Positions 24,676-32,603 of a stretch of 64,000 nt of DNA are shown here, in pieces; positions within the stretch are counted from its first letter, which is position 1; every line of letters begins with the position of its first letter. The position numbers and the translations under genes were made by a program. The stretch lies in assembly GCF_000756655.1 (NCBI RefSeq), contig NZ_ARXU01000008.1:87031-151030 (forward strand). The letters are read 5' to 3'. The notes below the pieces were generated by a model, which saw only the letters and a program-made list of their open reading frames with translations, had not been told where the DNA came from and did not search any database. The DNA comes from Alcanivorax jadensis T9 (lineage in GTDB: Bacteria; Pseudomonadota; Gammaproteobacteria; Pseudomonadales; Alcanivoracaceae).

Positions 24676-26613
24676 TTAGTTATTGACTCGGGTGTCGATT
24701 AACTGGTCCACCACCGCCGGGTCGGCCAGGGTGGAGGTGTCGCCCAGGCTGTCCAGCTCGTTGGCGGCGATCTTACGCAGAATGCGGCGCATGATCTTGC
24801 CGGAGCGGGTCTTGGGCAGGCCGGGGGCGAAATGGATCAGATCCGGTTTGGCGATGGGCCCGATTTCCTGTGTCACCATGTCGCGCAGTTCCTGCACCAG
24901 CTCATCGCTGCCTTCCTTGCCGGCCATTAGTGATACATAGGCATAAATACCCTGGCCCTTCACGTCGTGCTGGTAGCCGACTACGGCGGCTTCAGAAATG
25001 CTGGTGTGCAGTACCAGGGCGGATTCGATTTCGGCAGTGCCCAGGCGGTGGCCGGATACGTTGAGCACGTCGTCCACCCGGCCGGTGATCCAGTAATAGC
25101 CGTCTTCATCACGGCGGGCGCCGTCACCGGTGAAGTAGTAGCCCTTGTATGCGCTGAAATAGGTATCGATCAGCCGTTGATGGTCGCCATAGACGGTACG
25201 GATCTGGCTGGGCCAGCTGGCCTTGATGGCCAGATTGCCGGAGGTGGCGCCATCCAGTTCGTTACCTTCCGGGTCCATCAGTACCGGCTGTACGCCGAAC
25301 ATGGGCAGGGTGGCGGAACCGGCTTTCAGGTCCACCGCACCCGGTAGCGGTGCAATCATGATGGCGCCGGTTTCGGTCTGCCACCAGGTGTCGACGATAG
25401 GGCAGCGGGACTCGCCCACCACCTTGTAGTACCACTCCCAGGCTTCCGGGTTGATCGGTTCGCCCACCGTGCCCAGCAGCTTCAGGCTGGCCCGTGAGGT
25501 CTTTGTGACCGGCTCATCGCCCAGCCCCATCAGGGCGCGGATGGCGGTGGGGGCGGTATAGAAGATGTTGACCTTGTGCTTGTCCACCACCTGCCAGCAG
25601 CGAGAGGCATCCGGGTAGGTGGGCACGCCTTCGAACATCAGCGTGGTGGCGCCGTTGGCCAGCGGCCCATAGACAATGTAGCTGTGCCCGGTGATCCAGC
25701 CCACATCGGCGGTGCACCAGTAGATGTCACCCTCGTGGTAGTCGAACACATATTTATGGGTCAGTGCGGTGTTGAGCAGATAGCCGGCGGTGGTGTGTAC
25801 CACGCCCTTGGGTTTACCGGTGGAGCCGGAGGTGTACAGGGTGAACAGCGGGTCTTCCGCGTCGACCCATTCCGGTTCGCAGTCGCTGGACGCTTCCGCC
25901 ATGGCCTCGTGGTACCAGACATCCCGGTCCGCCTGCCAGTCGATATCACCGCCGGTACGTTGAACCGTCAGGCAGGTATGCACGCTATCGGTACTGGCCA
26001 TGGCCTTGTCTGCATTGACCTTCAGGGGGATGGCTTTACCACCACGGACCCCTTCGTCGGCAGTAATGACGGCACAGGCGCCGGCGTCCTGAATGCGATC
26101 TTTCAATGCTTCCGGCGAGAAACCGCCGAACACCACGGAGTGAATGGCGCCGATGCGGGCGCAGGCCAGCATGGCGTAGGCCGCTTCCGGGATCATCGGC
26201 ATGTAGATCACCACGCGATCCCCTTTCTTGACGCCACGGCTTTTCAGTACGTTACCGAACTTGCTCACTTCCTCGAACAGTTGCTGGTAGGAAATGTGTT
26301 TGTCCTGATCCGGTTCGTCGCCTTCCCAGATAATGGCAGTCTGATTGGCACGCTCGGGGAGGTGGCGATCCACGCAGTTGTAGCAGACATTGAGGGTAGC
26401 ACCCTGGAACCAGGTGGCACGGCCTTCGTTGAAGTCCCAGTCGCTGACGGTGTCCCAGGGAGTTTTCCAGTCCAGGAATTCCCGGGCCCGGTCGGCCCAG
26501 AAGGTATCCGGGTCATTGATGGACTGTTCGTACCATTTTTCGTAGGTATCGCGGTCCATCAGGGTCTGGGCTTTGAAGTCTGCGGGAACAGGGTGAATGT
26601 GGGTCTTGGACAT
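24676..26613 (-). CDS. acs: Acetyl-coenzyme A synthetase
   Basis: A 645-residue AMP-forming ligase making acetyl-CoA from acetate, ATP and CoA through acetyl-AMP. Motifs in order are the P-loop-like [11 protein letters not shown] (about 265), the acyl-pocket region with DTWWQTETG, the hinge [13 protein letters not shown] and the C-terminal catalytic Lys606 in [11 protein letters not shown], which is the acetylation-controlled lysine in homologues. The 363 bases upstream separate it from panD; I see no decisive promoter. In pseudomonads an acs copy is also near panDCB. Confidence 0.97.
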   Translation of the reverse strand: MSKTHIHPVPADFKAQTLMDRDTYEKWYEQSINDPDTFWADRAREFLDWKTPWDTVSDWDFNEGRATWFQGATLNVCYNCVDRHLPERANQTAIIWEGDEPDQDKHISYQQLFEEVSKFGNVLKSRGVKKGDRVVIYMPMIPEAAYAMLACARIGAIHSVVFGGFSPEALKDRIQDAGACAVITADEGVRGGKAIPLKVNADKAMASTDSVHTCLTVQRTGGDIDWQADRDVWYHEAMAEASSDCEPEWVDAEDPLFTLYTSGSTGKPKGVVHTTAGYLLNTALTHKYVFDYHEGDIYWCTADVGWITGHSYIVYGPLANGATTLMFEGVPTYPDASRCWQVVDKHKVNIFYTAPTAIRALMGLGDEPVTKTSRASLKLLGTVGEPINPEAWEWYYKVVGESRCPIVDTWWQTETGAIMIAPLPGAVDLKAGSATLPMFGVQPVLMDPEGNELDGATSGNLAIKASWPSQIRTVYGDHQRLIDTYFSAYKGYYFTGDGARRDEDGYYWITGRVDDVLNVSGHRLGTAEIESALVLHTSISEAAVVGYQHDVKGQGIYAYVSLMAGKEGSDELVQELRDMVTQEIGPIAKPDLIHFAPGLPKTRSGKIMRRILRKIAANELDSLGDTSTLADPAVVDQLIDTRVNN

Positions 26614-26922
26614 CGGGGCCTCCTTGGGATACTGCCAGTGGGGAGCGCCCGTGGGGCTCCCGGCTTTCCCTTGATTATTGTGTGACGCTCCCTGGCTGGC
26701 TATTCAACCATGGTCGAAGGGGGGAGCGGTTTGTTGGCATCAAGAGTAAACAATGTGTTGCTGAATGGCCAAGGGAGGAGGCAGTTAATAGTGAATAGTT
26801 AACATTGAATAGTTGCGCGGATGAAGTTTGCGGTTATTGAGGTGCAGATGGACGCGAATGGGTTTGAGTGCTGCCGCTGTAAAAGCTTGCCTGCAAGCGA
26901 TAGGTCTAGCCGCTGAGCGGAC
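26614..26922. other. acs-panD intergenic region with an AT-rich half repeat
   Basis: No gene is seen in this stretch. It should hold the acs promoter (minus strand). It contains the AT-rich repeat arm 26779-26820, and 26880-26910 shows small GC hairpins (AGCTTGCCTGCAAGC). The panD terminator follows at 26923. Confidence 0.6.
26779..26820. repeat. Single arm of the AATTAATAG intergenic repeat
   Basis: A 42-base segment beginning AGGCAGTTAATAGTGAATAG differs at only about five positions from the left arm of the element at 38174-38343. No matching inverted arm is visible here, so this is a solo or decayed copy. Confidence 0.75.
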
Positions 26923-26950
26923 AAAAAAACGCCGGCAAAAGCCGGCGTTT
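26923..26950 (-). terminator. Terminator after panD
   Basis: Read on the minus strand, AAACGCCGGC TTTT GCCGGCGTTTTTTT forms a 10-bp stem (26941-26950 with 26927-26936) followed by a T-run of seven. It lies 26 bases past the panD stop. Confidence 0.93.
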
Positions 26951-26976
26951 CAGGAATTCCTTTTCGGATTTCGGTA

Positions 26977-27357
26977 TCAGGCAACCTGTACCGGAATCGC
27001 GTTGCTGGTGCCCTTTACTTCGTTGCCTTCTGCCATATAGATCAGGCTGGGCTTGAAGTTCACCAGTTCGGCGCTGGAATAGCTGGCGTAGGCGCAGATA
27101 ATCACCCGGTGGCCGGGCTGGGCTTTATGCGCAGCGGCACCGTTGACGGAGATGATCTTGGAACCGGCTTCGCCACGAATGGCGTAGGTTTCAAAGCGCT
27201 CACCGTTATCGATGTTATAGATCTGGATCTGTTCGTATTCCAGGATACCCGCCATGTCCATCAGGTCACCATCAATGGCACAGGAGCCTTCGTACTCAAG
27301 CTCTGCGTGGGTTACCCGAGCCTGATGGAGTTTTGCTTTCAGCATGGTGCACTGCAT
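26977..27357 (-). CDS. panD: Aspartate 1-decarboxylase
   Basis: A 126-residue pyruvoyl enzyme making beta-alanine for pantothenate. The self-cleavage site Gly24-Ser25 (EYEGSCAID) is exactly where E. coli PanD has it when translation starts at [13 protein letters not shown]; Ser25 becomes the pyruvoyl group. Tyr58-equivalent and the [12 protein letters not shown] loop are present. AGAGGT lies upstream of the ATG. It is first-order neighbour to panC, same strand, with an 88-base gap. Confidence 0.97.
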   Translation of the reverse strand: MQCTMLKAKLHQARVTHAELEYEGSCAIDGDLMDMAGILEYEQIQIYNIDNGERFETYAIRGEAGSKIISVNGAAAHKAQPGHRVIICAYASYSSAELVNFKPSLIYMAEGNEVKGTSNAIPVQVA

Positions 27358-27445
27358 CTTGGTTACCTCTTGCGCTACCCGAAGCCTGCGGATACACGGT
27401 GTTACGACCAAGCAGGCGCTTCAAGGGGCCGGAAGTATGCATGAA

Positions 27446-28303
27446 TCACCGGTCACGCACAACGGCCAGACTGACATTGTCTATCAATCGTGTATTGCCC
27501 AGTTTGGCGGCCACAGCGACCACCAGATCGGTGTCGTCTGCGCTGGCGGGGGCTAGGCTGCGGGCGTTGGCCACGGTCAGGTAGTCCACCTGAAAACCGG
27601 CCTGTTCGAGGCTGTCACGGTAGCGGCTTTGCAGGCCCTGATAGTCCTGCTCACCGGCTTCGATATCCGCTTTCAGCTGTTGCAGTGCCTGATAGAGTTG
27701 CGGCGCAAGTGTGCGCTCACTTTCGTCGAGAAAACCATTGCGCGAACTGCGTGCCAGACCGTCACTCTCCCGGCTGGTGGAGGCGCCGACGATCTTGATC
27801 GGGAACAGCAGTTCTTCGCTCATGCGACGAAGAATGGCCAGTTGCTGGAAGTCCTTTTCGCCGAACACGGCCACATCCGGCTGTACGATATTGAACAGTT
27901 TGGATACCACCGTGGTCACGCCACGGAAGTGACCTTCCCGGCTGGCGCCGCACAGATGGTCGCCAAGGCCATCAACATCCACCCAGGTCTGGTTCTGGCC
28001 CAACGGATACATCTCGTCCACGGAGGGGGCGAATAACAGATCGGTGCCCGCATCCACCAGGGCGGCGGCATCCGCGTCCAGGGTGCGCGGGTAGCGATCA
28101 AAATCCTCGTTGGGGCCAAACTGGGTCGGGTTGACGAAAATGGACACCACCACCACGTCGCAACGAGCCCGCGCCTCCTTGATCAGGCTGATATGACCGT
28201 CATGAAGATTGCCCATGGTGGGTACGAAACCGACGGACAGGCCTTTCTGGTGCCAGCCACGCACATATTCACGAACCTGGGAGACGGTATGGACGGTTTG
28301 CAT
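27446..28303 (-). CDS. panC: Pantothenate synthetase
   Basis: A 285-residue ATP-dependent ligase of pantoate and beta-alanine. The HIGH-type motif is in GNLHDGHISLI, and ATP/pantoate-binding residues are in FVNPTQFGPNEDF and VFGEKDFQQL. The KMSKS-like loop is SRESDGLARSSRN. Start ATG 28303 follows GAGGATTCC; an upstream in-frame start at 28342 would add 13 unrelated residues. It forms the panB-panC-panD group with its neighbours, though a repeat element separates it from panB. Confidence 0.97.
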   Translation of the reverse strand: MQTVHTVSQVREYVRGWHQKGLSVGFVPTMGNLHDGHISLIKEARARCDVVVVSIFVNPTQFGPNEDFDRYPRTLDADAAALVDAGTDLLFAPSVDEMYPLGQNQTWVDVDGLGDHLCGASREGHFRGVTTVVSKLFNIVQPDVAVFGEKDFQQLAILRRMSEELLFPIKIVGASTSRESDGLARSSRNGFLDESERTLAPQLYQALQQLKADIEAGEQDYQGLQSRYRDSLEQAGFQVDYLTVANARSLAPASADDTDLVVAVAAKLGNTRLIDNVSLAVVRDR

Positions 28304-28325
28304 CAGGAATCCTCGGGTTGGAGGC

Positions 28326-28499
28326 CAAGTTTCAAGTGACAAGTTGAAAGTTTCAAGGCGCGAACGGGGCTATTGCCAATCGAAACACGCTGGAGCCGCG
28401 CCGCCACCTCAAAAGCCGATGCGGCGCGGCTCGGGCGTTGTCGTGTAGCCCAGTCACTAATCCGCGCTTTGCAACTTGGAACTTGACACTTGCAACTCA
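28326..28499. repeat. Intergenic inverted-repeat element (CAAGTTTCAAG family), copy 1
   Basis: The arms 28326-28362 and 28463-28499 are inverted copies of each other (about 28 of 37 positions). A central 12-bp perfect hairpin GAGCCGCGCCGC / GCGGCGCGGCTC lies at 28393-28432. The element fills the panC-panB gap and its right arm overlaps the panB stop codon (28497-28499). Confidence 0.75.
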
Positions 28500-29285
28500 G
28501 AAACAGTGCTCGTCGGCAGGAAAGCTGCCGTCTTTCACGGCCAGGTCATAGGCCTTGAAGGCAGCGCGGATGTCGCCGGTTTCTGCCATGAAATCCTTGA
28601 CGAAGCGGGCCGGTTTGCCGGGGCTGATGCCGAGCATGTCGTGCATCACCAATACCTGGGCGTCGCATTCCGGGGCCGCACCGATGCCGATGACCGGCAC
28701 GCTGACTTCCCGGGTAATGCGGGCGCTGAGTTCCCGGGGTACGCACTCCAGCAGCAGCATGGCGGCGCCGGCCTGATCCAGGGTTTTGGCCGCTTCCAGC
28801 AACTCGCTGGCGCCGGCATCATCTTTGCCCTGCACGCGGTAGCCGCCGAGGGCATTGACTGCCTGGGGTGTGAGGCCCAGATGGGCGCAGACCGGGATGC
28901 CATTGCGGTTGAGAATCTCGATGCTGTCTGCCAGCCAGGCGCTGCCTTCCAGTTTGACCATGTTTGCCCCGGCCTGCATTAACGCGGTGGCGGTCTCCAG
29001 TGCACGCTCAACGGTGGCGGCGCCCATGAAGGGGACGTCGGCAATAATCAGACTGCCCTGATTGCCCCTGGCCACGCATTCGGTGTGGTAGGCCATCTGC
29101 TCCAGGGTCACCGGCACGGTGCTGGTCTGCCCCTGGATTACGTTCCCCAGGGAGTCGCCCACCAGGATGGCGTCCACGCCGGCATCGGAGATCAGCCGGG
29201 AAAAACAGGCATCGTAGGCAGTGAGCACGGAAAACTTCTCACCGTCCTGTTTGCGTTTATGCAGGGTGCGGATGGTGACTGACAT
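28497..29285 (-). CDS. panB: 3-methyl-2-oxobutanoate hydroxymethyltransferase
   Basis: A 262-residue ketopantoate hydroxymethyltransferase using methylene-tetrahydrofolate, the first pantothenate step. The Mg-binding and catalytic pattern is visible in [35 protein letters not shown], and [14 protein letters not shown] with the catalytic Glu in [16 protein letters not shown] precedes ATG 29285. The last codons are embedded in a repeat arm. Confidence 0.97.
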   Translation of the reverse strand: MSVTIRTLHKRKQDGEKFSVLTAYDACFSRLISDAGVDAILVGDSLGNVIQGQTSTVPVTLEQMAYHTECVARGNQGSLIIADVPFMGAATVERALETATALMQAGANMVKLEGSAWLADSIEILNRNGIPVCAHLGLTPQAVNALGGYRVQGKDDAGASELLEAAKTLDQAGAAMLLLECVPRELSARITREVSVPVIGIGAAPECDAQVLVMHDMLGISPGKPARFVKDFMAETGDIRAAFKAYDLAVKDGSFPADEHCF

Positions 29286-29351
29286 GGGAAACCTCCCGGG
29301 GACATTCAGGGGCGAGCTCGAAGCGTACAGCTAGAAGCCCATAGCGAGTTT

Positions 29352-30053
29352 TCAGCCGACCAGCGGCCGGGGGTTAAAATAGTGGCGCCCGGAACGGATG
29401 TCCAGCAACTCGCTGACCAGTTGCTGGTAGTCCTGGTCGTGATTGACCAGATCGATTTCTGCGGCATTGACGATCAGCAGTGGTGCGCGGTCGTAGAAAT
29501 GGAAGAATTCCGTGTAGGCATTGCTGAGCCGGTCCAGGTAATCGCTCTGGATGCCTTGCTCGAAATCGTTGCCGCGGCGGCTGATACGCTGACGTAGCAC
29601 CTGGGCAGGAGCCTGTAGGTAGATCACCAGATCAGGCTGTGGGGCGTCCAGCGTCAGGTGGTCATCCACATTGCGGTATAACTCGAATTCATCTTCGTCC
29701 AGGGTGACCTGGGCAAACAGGCGGTTCTTGTCGATCAGAAAGTCGGCAATGCGCGGCCCGGCGAACAGGTCCTGCTGCTGAATCTGGCGTAGCTGGTCGG
29801 CGCGCTGAAACAGGAAAAACAGCTCTGTCTGCAGGGCATAACGGGCCGGGTCCTGGTAGAAGCGGGTGAGGAAAGGATTGTCATCAGCCTTCTCCAGCAG
29901 CAGATCGTAGCCGAAGGTCATGGCGAGACGTTTCGCCAGGCTGGTCTTGCCAGCACCAATGGGGCCCTCAACAGCAATAAAGCGCGGCAGGGTGCGCGCC
30001 TGTCGGCGTTGCTCAATGCGTTCGGTTATTGTCTTGTCATTCGATGAGTGCAT
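29352..30053 (-). CDS. Deoxynucleoside kinase family protein
   Basis: A 233-residue P-loop kinase of the dNK family (PF01712; dGK/dAK/dCK-like). Visible features are Walker A EGPIGAGKTSLAKRL at about residue 29, the substrate motif ELFFLFQRADQLRQIQ, the DRx-like RIADFLIDKNRLF and the lid RISRRGNDFEQGI. It should phosphorylate a deoxynucleoside for salvage, but base specificity cannot be read from sequence. Its start overlaps the 3' end of folK by 17 bases, so the two are translationally coupled. The same pairing with folK occurs, as I recall, in other gammaproteobacteria. Confidence 0.88.
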   Translation of the reverse strand: MHSSNDKTITERIEQRRQARTLPRFIAVEGPIGAGKTSLAKRLAMTFGYDLLLEKADDNPFLTRFYQDPARYALQTELFFLFQRADQLRQIQQQDLFAGPRIADFLIDKNRLFAQVTLDEDEFELYRNVDDHLTLDAPQPDLVIYLQAPAQVLRQRISRRGNDFEQGIQSDYLDRLSNAYTEFFHFYDRAPLLIVNAAEIDLVNHDQDYQQLVSELLDIRSGRHYFNPRPLVG

Positions 30054-30540
30054 TTCGATCCAGCTCTGCCAGCGGTGAAATCGGTTGATCAGCTACCTGC
30101 CCCAGAAAGCTACTCAGTGCGGTGCCATCCGGCAAGAGGGCGTGGGGGCAAATTTCCAGTAGTGGCAGCAGCACAAAGGCCCGCCGGGTCATTTGCGGGT
30201 GAGGAACCTGCAAGTCATCGCTATCGATGGCGCGGTTACCAACCAGCAGGATATCCAGATCGAGGGTGCGTTCGCCCCAATGGCGCAGGCGCAAGCGGCC
30301 TGCTGCCAGTTCCAGGGCCTGCAGGGTGTGGAGCAGGGAGTGGGGCGCGAGGGCGGTGTCGATTTCGGCAACCGCATTGACATAGTCAGGCTGATCCTGA
30401 GGGCCCACCGGAGCACTGGTGTAGAGCCGGGAGTGTTGGCGCAGGGTGATGCCAGGCAGATGTTGCAGCGCCCGCAACGCGGAGATAAGCCGTTGCGAGG
30501 GGTGGTCCAGATTGCTGCCAAGGCCGATCAATGCCTGCAT
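30037..30540 (-). CDS. folK: 2-amino-4-hydroxy-6-hydroxymethyldihydropteridine pyrophosphokinase
   Basis: A 167-residue HPPK that pyrophosphorylates the pterin used by FolP (encoded at 10818). Motifs are IGLGSNLDHP at the N-terminus and HWGERTLDLDILLVG, with the Mg-binding Asp pair, and PHPQMTRRAFVLLPL. It lies downstream of pcnB and overlaps the dNK gene, the pcnB-folK-panB order of pseudomonads with dNK inserted. Confidence 0.95.
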   Translation of the reverse strand: MQALIGLGSNLDHPSQRLISALRALQHLPGITLRQHSRLYTSAPVGPQDQPDYVNAVAEIDTALAPHSLLHTLQALELAAGRLRLRHWGERTLDLDILLVGNRAIDSDDLQVPHPQMTRRAFVLLPLLEICPHALLPDGTALSSFLGQVADQPISPLAELDRNALIE

Positions 30541-30570
30541 GGGGCTCTCTGTTCTGATCAGGGGAATGAC

Positions 30571-30640
30571 ACGTTACAAGTTTCGAGAAGCGAAAATCAA
30601 AAACCGGGTTTGCCCTTCGAGACTCGCTCCTTGTCACTCG
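30571..30640. repeat. Degenerate ACAAGTTTCGAG inverted repeat in the folK-pcnB gap
   Basis: ACGTTACAAGTTTCGAGAAG near 30571 is loosely inverted by the GACTCGCTCCTTGTCACTCG block at 30621-30640. It resembles a decayed copy of the CAAGTTTCAAG family. The match is weak. Confidence 0.35.
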
Positions 30641-30650
30641 GCGCTTCTTG

Positions 30651-32030
30651 TCAGCCTTCCGCTGCCGGTTTCTTGCGCCGGCGCCGGCGTCGCTTGTTGC
30701 CGCCACCGCCGGGCTGGTTGCCCAGCTCGCTGATCATCTGGCGGCGGCCCTGCTCATCCTGTTCCTGATAGCGAGTCCACCAGTCGCCGAGCCCGGGTTT
30801 GATCTCTTCTGCCTGTTCACGCAGTAACAGGAAATCGTAGGCGGCGCGGAAGCGAGGGTGCTCCATCATGGCGTCAGCACGCTTGCCGGCACGCTTGTCC
30901 AGGCGAAGCTGCAGCTCCCACATTTCACGCATCACGGTGGAGAAGCGGCGGGGAATCGCGGTGTGTTTGATCTGGGTGTTGAGGGCGCGAGTGGCGCTCT
31001 TGTGCAGGGCCTGGGCCGGCGGCAGGCCGCTGGACAGGTAATGGCCCATGCGTTCCTGAATGATCGGCCACAGTAGTACCGCGTAGATAAAGGCGGGAGT
31101 GACCGGTTTGCCATCGGCCAGTCGCTTGTCGGTGTTATCCATGGCGGCCAGCAGCATGGCTTCCCATATCTGGCCTTTTTCTCCCTCCAGGGCCTGCTGG
31201 GTTTCCGGGAACAGGAAGCGGAACAGGCCAAGGCTCTGCAACTGTTCATAGGAATCCCGGGCATGGCCACTGAGGAACAGCTTGAGCACTTCATCAAACA
31301 GGCGGGCGGAGGGGACCTGCAACAGCAGCTCCGCCAGGTCGGGAATCGGGTCGCCGGTGGCGGGATCGATATGGAACCCCAGCTTGGCGGCGAAGCGGGC
31401 AGCGCGCAGCATGCGCACCGGGTCTTCGCGGAAGCGGGTTTCCGGGTCGCCGATCAGGTGAATGACCTGCTCGTCGATGTCATCCAGACTGCCGACGAAA
31501 TCATGCAGGGTGAAATCGGCAATGTTGTAGTACAGCGCGTTAATGGTGAAATCCCGGCGCAGGGCATCTTCCTCGATACTGCCCCAGGTGTTGTCGCGCA
31601 GTACCATGCCGGTTTCTTCGTGGGCGTGGTGCTGGTCGCGGTCCGGGTTGTCCTCCCGATTCATGGCGCGGAAGGTGGAGACTTCAATGACTTCGCGGCC
31701 AAAGCGCACATGCACGATCTGGAAGCGGCGACCAATGATGCGGCTACGCTTGAACAGGCGATTGACCTGTTCCGGCGTGGCATTGGTGCTCACATCGAAA
31801 TCCTTGGGCTCGCGACCACAGAGAATATCCCGCAGGCAGCCGCCTACCAGGTAGGCTTCAAAGCCCGCCTTGTGCAGGCCATAAAGGACATCCAGCGCAG
31901 CGCGGGACACCTGTTTGCGGGAAATGGGATGTTGGTCGCGGGGAATGACTCGCGGTTCGAACGTTCTGCGGTTTTTTAGGGAACCCTTCTTAAACCAGCC
32001 AGTCATACGTTCCAGGAACTTGCAGGGCAT
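30651..32030 (-). CDS. pcnB: Poly(A) polymerase I
   Basis: A 459-residue class II nucleotidyltransferase that adds 3' poly(A) tails to RNA and so promotes decay. The catalytic block LVGGCLRDILCGREPKDFDV, with the DxD metal pair, is at residues 61-80. It is followed by the RRDFTINALYYN helix and the RNA-binding neck with DPVRMLRAARFAAKLGF. The tail is very basic (six consecutive Arg, then Lys). Two starts are possible: ATG 32030, with a distant GAGG, and ATG 32006, preceded by GGA. It lies downstream of the CrcZ-like RNA and cbrB, the exact pseudomonad order. Confidence 0.95.
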   Translation of the reverse strand: MPCKFLERMTGWFKKGSLKNRRTFEPRVIPRDQHPISRKQVSRAALDVLYGLHKAGFEAYLVGGCLRDILCGREPKDFDVSTNATPEQVNRLFKRSRIIGRRFQIVHVRFGREVIEVSTFRAMNREDNPDRDQHHAHEETGMVLRDNTWGSIEEDALRRDFTINALYYNIADFTLHDFVGSLDDIDEQVIHLIGDPETRFREDPVRMLRAARFAAKLGFHIDPATGDPIPDLAELLLQVPSARLFDEVLKLFLSGHARDSYEQLQSLGLFRFLFPETQQALEGEKGQIWEAMLLAAMDNTDKRLADGKPVTPAFIYAVLLWPIIQERMGHYLSSGLPPAQALHKSATRALNTQIKHTAIPRRFSTVMREMWELQLRLDKRAGKRADAMMEHPRFRAAYDFLLLREQAEEIKPGLGDWWTRYQEQDEQGRRQMISELGNQPGGGGNKRRRRRRKKPAAEG

Positions 32031-32129
32031 GCGTCAGTATTAGCCTCAAAGGTGTGCAATAAAGCGGCGATAGTAGCACTTTTTCTGGTTCATTGAGATA
32101 CTGGCCGACGTTGGCCTGGCCCAGAAAGT

Positions 32130-32161
32130 AAAAAGGAGCCACAACCGAAGTTGTGACTCCC
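32130..32161 (-). terminator. UUCG-capped terminator of the CrcZ-like RNA
   Basis: On the minus strand GGAGTCACAAC / GTTGTGGCTCC form an 11-bp stem (one G-U pair) closed by a TTCG tetraloop inside C-G, followed by TTTTT (32134-32130). It stands alone 100 bases before pcnB, with no coding gene ending at it, which marks the 3' end of an independent RNA. Confidence 0.9.
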
Positions 32162-32350
32162 ATATTTTGCGCTGATTCTGTTGTTATTATTGTTTGTGTT
32201 GTTTTCTGCCTTGTCGCTGCAATCATCAGTTGCAGCAGCATTGCATCGGCTCGTGAAATTATTCTTCTTCTTTCTTGTTGTTATTGTTGAGCCTGTTACG
32301 CCGCTGTTTTTATTGTTTGCTGGCGTGGGATTCATAGTGCCCGTCCCACC
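32130..32350 (-). ncRNA. crcZ: Probable CrcZ-type small RNA (Hfq/Crc decoy)
   Basis: This RNA lies between cbrB and pcnB, the position of CrcZ in Pseudomonas. No credible ORF is present. The minus strand carries three A-rich stretches matching the AAN-repeat motif bound by the distal face of Hfq with Crc: 32303-32320 (AAACAATAAAAACA), 32256-32289 (AACAATAACAACAAGAAAG and onward) and 32178-32205 (AACAACACAAACAATAATAA). Between them are hairpins at 32325-32349 (GTGGGA/TCCCAC) and 32216-32236 (GCTGCAA/TTGCAGC), and the end is a clean terminator. The 5' end is inferred, within a few tens of bases. In pseudomonads such RNA titrates Hfq-Crc to lift catabolite repression; that role here is inferred. 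Confidence 0.8.
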
Positions 32351-32437
32351 GGGGCAATGCAACAAAGAGTGAATTTCTTTTAAAACAATTAGTTAAGAGG
32401 AAAACCTAAAAAGAGCGTAAATAGTTTCCAGGAATGT

Positions 32438-32475
32438 GTAACCCTGGTGTTACCTGTCTGTGTAGCGCGGTAACA
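32438..32475 (-). promoter_or_regulatory. Candidate CbrB upstream activator site
   Basis: TGTTAC at 32448-32453 and GTAACA at 32470-32475 form a perfect 6-bp inverted repeat with a 16-base spacer. A third half-site GTAAC lies at 32438-32442. From memory, CbrB sites in Pseudomonas are TGTTAC/GTAACA inverted repeats with a similar spacer. It sits roughly 100-125 bases upstream of the inferred RNA start, typical for an NtrC-family activator. Confidence 0.6.
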
Positions 32476-32603
32476 CTTGTTGCTGCCTGCGGTCTTTTGC
32501 CGGGGAATAGGGGGTGTTTCTCTCCTGCCAAGGTCAGAAGTTTTTTACATAGTCTGGAGCAAAAGCCCGTCTCGCCGGTCGTGCAGCAATGACAGGCGGG
32601 GTG

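Noticed and set aside
25576..26685. A 369-codon plus-strand frame over acs
   Set aside because: It is antisense to well-conserved acs motifs and has no start signals.
32090..32365. A 91-codon open frame on the minus strand in the cbrB-pcnB gap
   Set aside because: Its composition (runs of Asn, Lys, Thr) comes from AAC/AAT repeats, it has no ribosome-binding site and it ends in the terminator; the RNA explanation fits better.
32420..32440. A possible sigma54 promoter (TGG...ACGC) upstream of the CrcZ-like RNA
   Set aside because: GG and GC are 11 rather than 10 bases apart, the -12 TTGC is absent and it nearly touches the operator.
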